NCBI RefSeq assembly: GCF_020687825.1
Contig: NZ_JAJEWP010000001.1
Location: 172,078-236,077 of the forward strand
Reading direction: 5' to 3'
DNA length: 64,000 bases
Source of the DNA: Fluctibacter halophilus
GTDB taxonomy: Bacteria > Pseudomonadota > Gammaproteobacteria > Enterobacterales > Alteromonadaceae
Under the pieces are notes generated by a model. That model did not search any database. It was not told the DNA's origin and saw nothing but the letters and a program-made list of their open reading frames with translations. Below, one piece after another: positions 53,267-61,929 of the stretch. Position 1 is the stretch's first letter, and the number at the start of each line of letters is the position of its first letter. The position numbers and the translations under genes are program-made.

Positions 53267-53552
53267 TCAAAGCCGCGACGGCCTTTGTCAGGGCTTCGAC
53301 CTGGGCTTCCAGTTCCGTGACCCGGTTTTCCAGACAGGTTTGACTGGGTTTGCTGTCGGTGGCCGTTTCAACCGGAGCAAGGGTTGTTGAAGACTGTGCC
53401 TGAGGATCCTGCTTCCAGCGCTTTAGCACCGCAATGACTTCAGGGATGGCCAACGGACGGTGGGCTTTGTTGCGGATCATCGCGACGGTGGGTTCTGCAC
53501 CCTGAGCCGCCAATTGCTGGCACAAGGAGAGGATGTAATCGTGATTTTTCAT
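53253..53552 (-). CDS. Small coiled-coil protein of unknown function (possible DNA-binding)
   Basis: A 99-residue protein. The N-terminal part, MKNHDYILSLCQQLAAQGAEPTVAMIRNKA, has a helix-turn-helix-like look reminiscent of KfrA N-domains. A Ser/Thr/Gln-rich linker and a C-terminal coiled coil (ENRVTELEAQVEALTKAV) follow. A small regulator is possible. Its 3' end overlaps syd in antisense. Confidence 0.68.
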   Translation of the reverse strand: MKNHDYILSLCQQLAAQGAEPTVAMIRNKAHRPLAIPEVIAVLKRWKQDPQAQSSTTLAPVETATDSKPSQTCLENRVTELEAQVEALTKAVAALTKAQ

Positions 53553-53730
53553 GCTGTTATTTTTTCTACAAAAGTGGTCAGTTAAACAAACAATTCGTCA
53601 TCATGGCCAACCGATAATTGATGGTTGCTACGGGTCTGAAAAATTTCCTTTATACATCAATGTCTTATGAGTTGGCCTCATATTTGAATAGCTGAATGAG
53701 GTTTTATCATACTCATAAGGGAAAACACCA

Positions 53731-54093
53731 ATGAAAAAATCCATCTTAGCTGCCGTATTTACCTTGCCTGTATTGCTGAGCGGTTGTGTTGTTTCGGTGG
53801 GTGGCGATGATGACTATGGTTATCACCGTGACTGGCAGGATCGTGAACAGGACAATCGTCGCTATATTGCAGATCTGAACCTGGACGTCACGCTGGCATC
53901 AACCAAACGTAAAATGGGCACACCCGATTTTACCGAGTCGTATCAGCAGGGTGACGATCAGATCACCGTATTGTTTTACCGTACTCACCGCCATGATGGC
54001 GACGGTATGACCACCAAAGACGAGTGCACACCGCTGGTGTTTAAAAATGAACGTCTTATCGGCTGGGGCGATACAGCTTACGCCCAGATCTAA
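53731..54093 (+). CDS. DUF3192 lipoprotein
   Basis: A 120-residue lipoprotein (lipobox LLSGC, C19) with a tyrosine/aspartate-rich spacer and the same C-terminal domain as the protein at 48161-48535: LDVTLASTKRKMGTPDFTES, VLFYRTHRHDGDGMTTKDECTPLVF and WGDTAYAQI. It is probably periplasmic, at the inner or outer membrane. Function is unknown. ATG follows AAGGGAAA. Confidence 0.83.
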   Translation: MKKSILAAVFTLPVLLSGCVVSVGGDDDYGYHRDWQDREQDNRRYIADLNLDVTLASTKRKMGTPDFTESYQQGDDQITVLFYRTHRHDGDGMTTKDECTPLVFKNERLIGWGDTAYAQI

Positions 54094-54095
54094 GC

Positions 54096-54326
54096 CTACC
54101 TCAGACGCATGTTGAGTTGGTCGATCACTTCGGCCCACTCAGCATCTTCTACCAATGACCCCTGAATAAAAGAAGCCTGGGCTTCAGACCAGAAAGGCGC
54201 ATCCTGAATGTGTGTACTGCTATCCAGCGGGCGATGTCGTTCGATGAAACGATCGATCGCAGCACTGTCTGACGCCAGACCCAATTGTCCAAATAAGTCG
54301 CTCAATGAGGGGGTTGTGGCATTCAT
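54096..54326 (-). CDS. DUF2789 protein
   Basis: A 76-residue soluble acidic protein matching DUF2789 (LSDLFGQLGLASDSAAIDRFI, then APFWSEAQASFIQGSLVEDAEWAEVIDQLN). The family is short, widespread in gammaproteobacteria and uncharacterised. It ends 2 nt from the end of the convergent DUF3192 gene. Confidence 0.85.
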   Translation of the reverse strand: MNATTPSLSDLFGQLGLASDSAAIDRFIERHRPLDSSTHIQDAPFWSEAQASFIQGSLVEDAEWAEVIDQLNMRLR

Positions 54327-54477
54327 CTTAGGTCTCCTTATCTGCTGACGGTCGCACCGTCTTGCTCATACTGCTAAGTATAGCTGCTTAGTGAAAAAGT
54401 CAGGTTAACAAAATGTTAACATGCGGCCGATAATCAAGTAGAGTGAATGTGCGAATCGGGGAAAGAAGGGGAACCGT

Positions 54478-55143
54478 ATGCAAACTGCCGATAGTGCCGC
54501 GCTGGAATCGTCCATCAAAGCGGTATACCTGACTGCTGAAGATTTAAAGATTGCCGCATCGATTCTGTATCAGGCCTATCACGATGACCCATTGTTTATG
54601 GACATCTTTCAGGTCCATAAAGAAGGTTATGAACCCCGTTTGCGCTCCGCAATCCGTGAGGAACTGAATGCGTTCTGGACGTCGCGACAACCGATCATTG
54701 GTTTGTTTGAAGGGGAGCGTCTGCTCGCAGTGGCTTGCCTGATCAGCCCTGACTCCGCTTTTTCGCCAGGCAGGTTCTGGCATTGGCGGCTGAAGATGCT
54801 GCTGACCGCGGGTTTCTTTGGTACCCGCCAGATGGTCGATAAAGAGCAAAAAGTGCGCGACCTGATGCCTGACGAACGCTGTCATATGTTGTCCTTTATC
54901 GGTGTCCATCCGGATCATCAACATCGTGGTCTCGGTCACATACTGATGAGCGCGATTGACAGCGTGATGCTGGAAGAGCCTGAGAGTCAGGGGGTTGGGG
55001 TGTATGTTACCTTGCCCAAGTGCCTGTCGTTTTTTGAAGATGGTCAGTACGACCATGTGGGGCCATTGCAGGTGGGCAATATCACCGGTGAAGTGATGTT
55101 TCGCCCCCGTCCGCAAGTGGCGGATGAAACTCTGTCAGAGTAG
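54478..55143 (+). CDS. GNAT-family N-acetyltransferase
   Basis: A 221-residue GNAT-fold enzyme. The acetyl-CoA binding motif A lies in FIGVHPDHQHRGLGHILMSAI, preceded by a beta-strand region MLSFIG. The acceptor is unknown. It has its own spacing from neighbours and an ATG after GGGGAA. Confidence 0.85.
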   Translation: MQTADSAALESSIKAVYLTAEDLKIAASILYQAYHDDPLFMDIFQVHKEGYEPRLRSAIREELNAFWTSRQPIIGLFEGERLLAVACLISPDSAFSPGRFWHWRLKMLLTAGFFGTRQMVDKEQKVRDLMPDERCHMLSFIGVHPDHQHRGLGHILMSAIDSVMLEEPESQGVGVYVTLPKCLSFFEDGQYDHVGPLQVGNITGEVMFRPRPQVADETLSE

Positions 55144-55157
55144 ATCGCTACGCGAAC

Positions 55158-55388
55158 CTAAGCGATCGTCGTAATGCCCCGACGTTTGAGCACGCATTCG
55201 ACGCCCATTTTAGCGGGCTTTTGACGTTCGATGTGTTGCTTGATTGTTGTCGCTTGACCAGTTTGTCGTGCTTCTCCAACACTTTTATTCTCCACAAGCG
55301 CTAGCGCCGTTGTCGGCATGTAAGCAAAACGCTGCTTCTTTTGTAAGAGATCGCCTACAACGGTGTAGGATAAACGTGGAATAATCAC
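55158..55388 (-). CDS. Doubtful small ORF
   Basis: A 76-codon frame with a GTG start, basic, with no recognised domain and no good ribosome site. It lies in the 850-base gap 55144-55993 between the acetyltransferase and lpxL genes. It contains a CCTACA/TGTAGG inverted repeat. It may be chance or a decayed gene. Confidence 0.2.
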   Translation of the reverse strand: MIIPRLSYTVVGDLLQKKQRFAYMPTTALALVENKSVGEARQTGQATTIKQHIERQKPAKMGVECVLKRRGITTIA

Positions 55389-55524
55389 GGGTTTTAGGCC
55401 TACTAAAAAACATAACGTATTGTTTTTATTCGTTATTATTTCATTTTATAGACTTTAGTCTAAGTCAGGTGCCTTTTTTCACCGAAATGCCACTGGTAAA
55501 CCCTTTGGATTGGCGTATCTTTTA

Positions 55525-55880
55525 CCTCGTCACAAGGAAAACACGACGGGTCAGGATGACGCAAGGACGGTGACAGGATCGCTTCAGGAAGAAGCTTGAA
55601 ATGCAGGATGCATTTCATCACGGAAGAGCAAGGAACACTATCAGGACGATAGCAGGACAAGTCCAGGAAGGGCAATACTGGAGGTTGGATAGCCAGTACG
55701 CACGGACAAAGGAATTGGACACACCCAGGATGGGTGACTCACTTAGGATGAGTGAGAGAAGAGGGAAAGGGGCGTATACGGATGTTGACCGGGATGGTAT
55801 TGATAGCAAGGGACCGCTGAGAAGGAAGCTCAAAATATCGACGGTGCTGCGTCAGCAGCGCCGTCACCCCCACTTCATGT
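55525..55880 (+). ncRNA. csrB: CsrB/RsmZ-type CsrA-sequestering RNA
   Basis: About 350 nt with roughly 23 GGA triplets by eye, about 14 of them AGGA, many in loops of perfect small hairpins: GCTTC-AGGAA-GAAGC (55581-55595), AAATGC-AGGAT-GCATTT (55599-55615), CTATC-AGGAC-GATAG (55638-55652), CACCC-AGGAT-GGGTG (55722-55736) and TCACT/AGTGA (55739-55755). This is the hallmark of RNAs that titrate the translational regulator CsrA. E. coli CsrB is of similar size. An 11-bp stem at 55840-55865 may be the 3' end but has no U-tract. TATCTT (55516-55521) is a weak -10. AGACT-TT-AGTCT at about 55450 may be an activator site. Confidence 0.85.
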
Positions 55881-55993
55881 TAACCAAACACCCTAACCAC
55901 GCATTAATTCACATACCCACGTCAGCGACACAGGTCTAGTGTCTGTCTGCAGAGTTCTTTACAATACCTGCAAAATTCTGGCGAGTATCTCCT

Positions 55994-56923
55994 TTGGCTG
56001 TAAAACACGTTGCTGAACCACCCTTTGACTGGCGATTTCTGTTGCCCCGTTACTGGTTGACCTGGTTGTCGATTGGTCTGTTGTACCTGATTTCCTGGTT
56101 ACCTTATCGTCTGCAGTCGTTATTAGGTGCTGGATTGGGCCGTTTGCTTGCGGTTGTTGCCAAAAAACGGGTCGCTATTGCACGGCGCAATCTGGCGTTG
56201 TGTTTTCCCCACTGGACCGAAGCTGAGCGGGAAAAAGTGCTCAAGGCCAATGTGCGTGAAGCGGGTATGGCATTGCTGGAAGCCAGTATGGGCTGGTGGT
56301 GGCCCGATTGGCGCGTCAGGCGTATTGGCCGTGTCGAAGGCCTGGAACATGTGGAGCGTATTCAGCAACAGGGCAAAGGTGTCTTGGCCCTTGCCACCCA
56401 CAACATGAGTCTGGAGCTGGGTTGCCGGCTGTTAGGGCTCACTCATCCATCGGTGGCGTTTTACCGTAAACACAACAATCCGTTGATGGAATACATGCAA
56501 TATCGCGGCAGGGCACGGTCGAACAAATACATGATCCATAAACGTGATGTGAAAGGGCTGATACGCGCGTTACACGACGGTGAGTTATGCCTGTATCTGC
56601 CGGATCAGGACTATGGCCCGAATAAATGTGAATTTGTGCCTTTTTTTGACGTCAAACAGACAGCCACCACCACCGGGACATTGTTGTTCGCCAATGCCAG
56701 CAATTGCGAAACGGTGTTTGTGGTGTCGTTGCGTGACAAAGACGGATATTTGGTAAAGTTTCTGCCTGGACTGGAGAATTTCCCCTCCGGGGACGATAAA
56801 CAGGATGTGACGCGCATCAATGAGCAGGTCGAGAAATTGGTGTTGCTGGCACCAGAACAGTATCTGTGGATGCATAAACGGTTTAAAACCCGCCCTGCGG
56901 ATGCCCCCGAATCATTGTATTAA
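55994..56923 (+). CDS. Lipid A late acyltransferase (LpxL/HtrB family)
   Basis: A 309-residue inner-membrane acyltransferase adding a secondary acyl chain to the Kdo2-lipid A precursor. It has an N-terminal hydrophobic anchor, the catalytic HxxxxE motif in THNMSLELG, and FYRKHNNPLMEYMQYRGR and YLPDQDYGPN motifs typical of the LpxL branch. TTG 55994 is the only start near the conserved N-terminus and lacks a clear Shine-Dalgarno. LpxL versus LpxM cannot be settled by eye. Confidence 0.88.
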   Translation: MAVKHVAEPPFDWRFLLPRYWLTWLSIGLLYLISWLPYRLQSLLGAGLGRLLAVVAKKRVAIARRNLALCFPHWTEAEREKVLKANVREAGMALLEASMGWWWPDWRVRRIGRVEGLEHVERIQQQGKGVLALATHNMSLELGCRLLGLTHPSVAFYRKHNNPLMEYMQYRGRARSNKYMIHKRDVKGLIRALHDGELCLYLPDQDYGPNKCEFVPFFDVKQTATTTGTLLFANASNCETVFVVSLRDKDGYLVKFLPGLENFPSGDDKQDVTRINEQVEKLVLLAPEQYLWMHKRFKTRPADAPESLY

Positions 56924-56969
56924 CGAGTAGAGTAGCTCCTTTTAAACAGCAGTAAGGTTAAAAGACACT

Positions 56970-57590
56970 ATGGCCAAGAAAAACACATCCAACACGCTAT
57001 TTTGGGTGCGCCATTTAGGATTGGCGTTGGCCTTGATCATTCTGGCTGCGGTGATGATCACGCTAAAAAACAGCCGCCAGGATGCGCCTGTGCCTGATGG
57101 GGCGCCGGAGAAAAAGTCCGTAGCCAAGAACATGACCGATTTTTATGCGTCCTACCGAATGTCATCATCCAAGCCCTTTGAAGAAGACATTGGCGACTTC
57201 GTTATGGAAGTGAACGAAGAGGACGAGCCCTTGGGAGAGCGCCTTCAGGACATGGAAAGTCTGCAAAAGCCGGTATCTGAGCGTTGGGTGGGTGAACACA
57301 AGCACCGTAGTTTCAAGGCCGGCAGTACCTTGCGTGAGGCGATCACCAACTACGCACAAAATGAAGGTATGCAGGTATTGTGGGAGCTTGACCGCGATTT
57401 CATCATCAAGCACCACTTTCAGATGGACGACACAGTGGTGGGCTCATTGGGCACCATTGCCCAGGCAATTGATAGCAGTTTTGAAGGTGAAGTGGTTGCT
57501 TACATATGCCCTAAACAGCGTTCACTCGTGATCACCAACAAGAACGCGGATTACCTGCTGGAAAACTGTCGGGTGATCAAACCCAGCTAA
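56970..57590 (+). CDS. TcpQ/PilL-like membrane-anchored protein
   Basis: A 206-residue protein with an N-terminal membrane helix (about 12-30), an acidic linker, and a C-terminal domain (about 105-200: FKAGSTLREAITNYAQNEGMQVLWEL, then GTIAQAIDSSF). That domain resembles the C-terminal domain of TcpQ/PilL proteins of pilus and secretin systems. No pilus gene is adjacent. It could assist the T2SS secretin or another envelope machine, which is inference only. It lies between lpxL and glnE. Confidence 0.65.
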   Translation: MAKKNTSNTLFWVRHLGLALALIILAAVMITLKNSRQDAPVPDGAPEKKSVAKNMTDFYASYRMSSSKPFEEDIGDFVMEVNEEDEPLGERLQDMESLQKPVSERWVGEHKHRSFKAGSTLREAITNYAQNEGMQVLWELDRDFIIKHHFQMDDTVVGSLGTIAQAIDSSFEGEVVAYICPKQRSLVITNKNADYLLENCRVIKPS

Positions 57591-57596
57591 GACGTG

Positions 57597-60455
57597 CTAT
57601 TTCGACGCCTGGTCTGCAAAGGTGCTGTGCCAAATCTCTGTCACTGCGGCCCGGGTAGCCTCAAATGCATCATTCAGTGCGACCCGTGATTGTTGCTGTA
57701 GGGTCAGGCGATGGCTGGTATTGCGGTAGGCCAGGTAGGCTTCGGTAAGGGTTTGCTGTTGGTCCGTCGTTATGATCTGAACCGCTGCCGCGGTTTCCAG
57801 TATCCGCACGTTATCAGGCCAATCACACAGTTGCGGAAACTGATGGGCATGAGCCAACACCCAATACTGCACCAGAAATTCAATGTCGGTGATCCCACCC
57901 GGGTCTTGTTTTAAATCGAAGCCCTTGCCCTGGCTTGTGCTGAGGTGGGTACGCATTTTTTCACGCATTTCCACCACATCCTGACGCAGCGTACTCAAGG
58001 GACGGGATTGACACAAAATCTCCCGTCGAATCGCGCTGAACCGTTGCGCCATGGATTCACTGCCATACACAAACCGCGCCCTGACCAGCGCCTGGTGTTC
58101 CCAGGTCCAGGCTTCTTTTTGCTGATACTCCGCGAAGCCATTCAAGTGACAGACCAATAACCCGGCATTACCGGAAGGACGGAGTCGCATGTCCACGTCG
58201 TATAGCGGGCCAAACGCGGTCTTGGTGTTAAACAGGTGCATGATGCGCTGCGCCAGTTTTACGTAAAACAGTGGCGCTTCGATGGCCTTGGCACCGTCGG
58301 TCAGGGTACTGCGCTGGGCGTCGTGAACAAACACCAAATCCAGATCAGAGCCATATCCCAGCTCGTAGCCACCTAACTTACCGTAGCCCAATACCGCGAA
58401 TCCGCGGTTATCGTCATCGCAGCCTTGTGGCTGACCATAGCGTTCGGTGATCTGTTGCCAGGCCAGGTTAACCACATGTTCGATGAGTGCTTCTGCGAGG
58501 AAGGTCAGGTGGTCGCTGACTTTCATGACTGGCAGGGCATTGGTCACATCGGCAGCGGCGATACGCAGTTGTTCGGTCAGTTTGAACTGACGCAGCACTT
58601 CCATTTGCAGCTCCAGATCGTCAGGGTCAACCCGAAGCAGGTATTGACGCAGGCTTTCTGCGTAATGGCTCAATGGTGTGGCCTGATAGAGTTGAGCCGG
58701 ATTGAGCAATTCGTCCAGTAAGATCGGGAAACTGGTCAATTGCTCCGCCAACCATGGACTGGCGGCACAAAGGCGCAACAGTTGATCAATGGCACCGTGA
58801 TGTTCGTTAAGCAATTGCAGGTAGGTGGTGCGGCCGATGATGGCTTGCAGCACACCGACAATGCGCTTAAACAAAGCGATGGGTTCGGCACTGGATTGGC
58901 TCAGCAATCGCCACAGCACGTGAGGCATTAACTCGTCCAGGGTGTCCTGCCCCCGTTGCCCCATACCACGCTGCTGACGCCAGGCTTTGCACTCGGTGAT
59001 CAAGGTGCCAAATGTTTCAATATGTTCAGCATCCAGCCATTCGCTGAGACGCTCCGCGGACTCTTCGGCGGTCAGTGACAGTCGCCACAGATCAGCGATA
59101 GGGGAGGGCACCCTTTCTTCACTGTCCTCATCTTCCGGATCGCCGATAAGGGCCTGGAACTCCTCATGAATGGCCTTCATTGCATTGTCTATCTGTCTAC
59201 GCAGGGTGGAGTAGTCGGCCGCTTGCATCATCGCTGCCAGCACCGCTTGTTGGCTGTCCGTATCAGGCAATTCCTGGGTTTGTTGATCATCCATCTGTTG
59301 CAGACAATGCTCAACCTTGCGCAACAACAGGTAATGTTGGCGAAGCTGTGCTGCTTCTTCAGGTTGCAATGCCCCTGTGGTGGCCAGATAGGCCAGATTG
59401 GCCAGCAGCGGCGGTTGCCTCAGGTGCGGGTCTCGGCCGCCTCGGATAAGCTGAAAGCTCTGCACAATAAATTCCACTTCGCGGATCCCACCGGCACCGA
59501 GTTTGATGTTGTTTGACAGCCGGCGTCGACGTACTTCCTGATTGATCTGGGCTTTCATGTTGCGCAACGACTCGATGGCACCGAAGTCAAGGTAGCGACG
59601 GTAGGTGAATGGTCGCAATATGTTGTTCAGCTCTTCATGGTAAGGGCCAACCGGATTGATGATGCGGGCTTTGCTCATGGCATAGCGTTCCCACTCACGA
59701 CCCTGATCCTGATAGTAATCTTCCAGCGCCGCAAAGGGGCTGACCAGCGGGCCTGAATCACCAAAAGGGCGTAAGCGCATATCAACGCGGAACACCTGCC
59801 CCTGTGCAGTGGTTTGATGCAGCGTTGCGATTAGCTTTTGGGCCACTTTAATGAAAAAGCCGTGGTGATCGATTTCGCGCCGTCCACCCTGGGTTTTGCC
59901 ATTGAACGGGTAAGCAAAAATAAGGTCGATGTCGGAGGAAAAATTGAGCTCCCGCCCGCCCAGTTTTCCCATTCCCAATATGAGCAGTGGCATATCACCG
60001 TGTTGCGTTTGCGGACGGCCGAATCGCTCAGCTACCTGCTCATAGGCCCAATGATAGGCCGCCATGATCAAGGCATCGGCCATGGCGGAAACCTGGGCGA
60101 GACTGTGCTCGATGGGTTGGCGTCCGGTCAGATCTCGCCAGGTCTGATGGACCATGAAGCGCCGGCGTAAGTGACGCAAAATGGTGTCCATATCCGCCGG
60201 ACTATCCGCAGATGCCGCGGTTTGCGCGATGATAGCTGGGTAATCCAGTTCGCCATCTTCCAGGGTCTGCTGGTCAAATAACCATTCCAGCAAGGCAGGA
60301 TCCTGCTCGACACTGCGCGCCACGAAAGTACTCAATCCAAATACCTCCAGACAACGGGCGTGCCAGTCACTCCGTTGTTCGAGTGCTGGGTGCCGTTGGC
60401 AGCAGTGCAGCCAGCGGGTTTGGGCGAGGTCGGTCAGGATTGTGTTTGCGCTCAT
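57597..60455 (-). CDS. glnE: Bifunctional glutamine synthetase adenylyltransferase/deadenylase
   Basis: About 952 residues with two nucleotidyltransferase domains: GKLGGRELNFSSDIDLIFAYPF in the N-terminal (deadenylase) half and GKLGGYELGYGSDLDLVFVHD in the C-terminal (adenylylase) half, each followed by a GlnD-UR_UTase helical region. It controls glutamine synthetase by AMP addition and removal under PII control. ATG 60455 gives the usual length; ATG 60491 and TTG 60515 are alternatives without better ribosome sites. Confidence 0.94.
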   Translation of the reverse strand: MSANTILTDLAQTRWLHCCQRHPALEQRSDWHARCLEVFGLSTFVARSVEQDPALLEWLFDQQTLEDGELDYPAIIAQTAASADSPADMDTILRHLRRRFMVHQTWRDLTGRQPIEHSLAQVSAMADALIMAAYHWAYEQVAERFGRPQTQHGDMPLLILGMGKLGGRELNFSSDIDLIFAYPFNGKTQGGRREIDHHGFFIKVAQKLIATLHQTTAQGQVFRVDMRLRPFGDSGPLVSPFAALEDYYQDQGREWERYAMSKARIINPVGPYHEELNNILRPFTYRRYLDFGAIESLRNMKAQINQEVRRRRLSNNIKLGAGGIREVEFIVQSFQLIRGGRDPHLRQPPLLANLAYLATTGALQPEEAAQLRQHYLLLRKVEHCLQQMDDQQTQELPDTDSQQAVLAAMMQAADYSTLRRQIDNAMKAIHEEFQALIGDPEDEDSEERVPSPIADLWRLSLTAEESAERLSEWLDAEHIETFGTLITECKAWRQQRGMGQRGQDTLDELMPHVLWRLLSQSSAEPIALFKRIVGVLQAIIGRTTYLQLLNEHHGAIDQLLRLCAASPWLAEQLTSFPILLDELLNPAQLYQATPLSHYAESLRQYLLRVDPDDLELQMEVLRQFKLTEQLRIAAADVTNALPVMKVSDHLTFLAEALIEHVVNLAWQQITERYGQPQGCDDDNRGFAVLGYGKLGGYELGYGSDLDLVFVHDAQRSTLTDGAKAIEAPLFYVKLAQRIMHLFNTKTAFGPLYDVDMRLRPSGNAGLLVCHLNGFAEYQQKEAWTWEHQALVRARFVYGSESMAQRFSAIRREILCQSRPLSTLRQDVVEMREKMRTHLSTSQGKGFDLKQDPGGITDIEFLVQYWVLAHAHQFPQLCDWPDNVRILETAAAVQIITTDQQQTLTEAYLAYRNTSHRLTLQQQSRVALNDAFEATRAAVTEIWHSTFADQASK

Positions 60456-60541
60456 GGTGCTGTGTATCGGTGGCAAGTTTTCAGGGAGCATGCTATGTAT
60501 AGGCGCATATTGCAAACCCGTTGTGACAGGGTCGAACAGGA

Positions 60542-61444
60542 ATGAGTGAATTAGTCAATTTGGTGGATATTCCCACCGATCTGTGGGTGTTTCTTGCCAT
60601 CGACATGGCCATTGCCATTGCGCTGTTGTTTACATTGCGCTGGATGAGCGGAAAATTAGCGTCGGTGGATGCCAATGATGAATTGTGCGCCCAGGATAAT
60701 TTTGCCTTCGGTATTTCAGTTGCTGGCAGGATGCTGTCCCTGTGTATTGTATTGTCAGCCGCAGTGGCCAGCTCCAGTACTAATGATTTCGGCGGCGCCG
60801 CACTGACGATGTTGATGTTTGGCGTAGTGGGGATTTTGTTGATCCGGGTTGGGCGCATTGCCCACGACAAAATCGTGTTGAACAGACTGGATAAAGACAA
60901 GCACATCAAGCAGCGCAACACCAGTATCGCGTTGGTGGATGCAGCCAGCGCCACCGCCATCGCGTTGATTGTGCAAAGTGTGATGGGCTGGGTTAAAGGG
61001 TCGGACACCAATGCGCTGGTGGCCATCTTTACCGGTTTCGTGGTGACACTGGCGATTTTACTCGCGACCACCCGTATTTACGAGCGGCGCTACCGGGCGC
61101 GCAACCAGGCGGAATCGATGCAAAAAGCGTTGACCAAAGGGCAGATGGCGCTGGCGATACAGCATGCCGGCAGACTGGTGGGTATGGCGTTGGTGGTGAC
61201 GGGTTCAGCCAGCCTGCTGATCTATAACCCTGTCGGGTATGTCAGTAATCTGACTGGCTGGTTGATCACGGGGATGGCATTGACACTGCTGCTGGCAGTG
61301 CTGGTGGCCATTTCCAAGCGCCTGATCCTGGCAGGTTTGGATCTGAACGTGGAAATCGATCAGCAACACAATATCGGCGTCGCCAGTATTGAGCTGGTGC
61401 TCAATGTTGGGATTGCGTTGATTGTGCTTGGGTTGTTGCACTGA
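60542..61444 (+). CDS. DUF350 membrane protein (two tandem repeats)
   Basis: A 300-residue protein with about 8-9 helices made of two DUF350 units; the first is marked by DNFAFGISVAGRMLSL and the second ends with HNIGVASIELVLNVGIALIVLGLL. DUF350 proteins have no settled function. The 3' end overlaps the convergent GIY-YIG gene by 44 nt. Confidence 0.82.
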   Translation: MSELVNLVDIPTDLWVFLAIDMAIAIALLFTLRWMSGKLASVDANDELCAQDNFAFGISVAGRMLSLCIVLSAAVASSSTNDFGGAALTMLMFGVVGILLIRVGRIAHDKIVLNRLDKDKHIKQRNTSIALVDAASATAIALIVQSVMGWVKGSDTNALVAIFTGFVVTLAILLATTRIYERRYRARNQAESMQKALTKGQMALAIQHAGRLVGMALVVTGSASLLIYNPVGYVSNLTGWLITGMALTLLLAVLVAISKRLILAGLDLNVEIDQQHNIGVASIELVLNVGIALIVLGLLH

Positions 61445-61775
61445 TTAATGATGCCTCGTCGATATCGGTAGCTAACAAGGCGCTGATGTCCTGGCGCGTG
61501 TGGTCAAACGGGATTTCCTCGCATCCGCTCAGCAGGGCTAGTTTGCGGGACCGTGGCCAGCGTTTGACGGTATGTTCGGCCTGTAACGCGGCCCGTCGGT
61601 CGGCTAACGAGACGCAGAACTTGAGTGTCAAAGGGCCTTTGCCACGCAAGGATTTTGCCCCTTTGCTTCCCCCCTCACTGTGTTCCCTGAAGCGCCTGCC
61701 TGGATCCGTGCTGATGCCGGTATACAATTGGCCCAAGCGGTTTTCGATGATGTATAAATACCACGTCGTGTTCAT
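61401..61775 (-). CDS. GIY-YIG endonuclease-superfamily protein (UPF0213 type)
   Basis: About 124 residues, with the GIY-YIG core at the N-terminus (WYLYIIENRLGQLYTGISTDPGRR in pieces: YLYII and YTGIS) and the ALQAEHTVKRW segment with conserved Glu. A basic central part and a variable tail complete it. Small stand-alone proteins like this are common; DNA repair or nuclease roles are suspected. ATG 61775 is chosen because the fold starts there. Confidence 0.85.
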   Translation of the reverse strand: MNTTWYLYIIENRLGQLYTGISTDPGRRFREHSEGGSKGAKSLRGKGPLTLKFCVSLADRRAALQAEHTVKRWPRSRKLALLSGCEEIPFDHTRQDISALLATDIDEASLISATTQAQSTQSQH

Positions 61776-61929
61776 GCCCGGCAGTGTAATGGAATTTGTG
61801 CAGCAGCGGTAGCATGAACGCCGGGTGTGAAAGTTTGATGAATTTTGCAATATTCAGTGTACACATGTACGCTGAAAGGCTACACTTACTGCTCAGACCA
61901 CTTGAATGAACAGTTGCGCGAACAGTACC

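Noticed and set aside
55618-55833. 71-codon minus-strand frame
   Set aside because: Antisense shadow of the same RNA gene.
55601-55939. 112-codon plus-strand frame
   Set aside because: It coincides with the CsrB-like RNA; its composition is explained by repeated AGGA hairpins.
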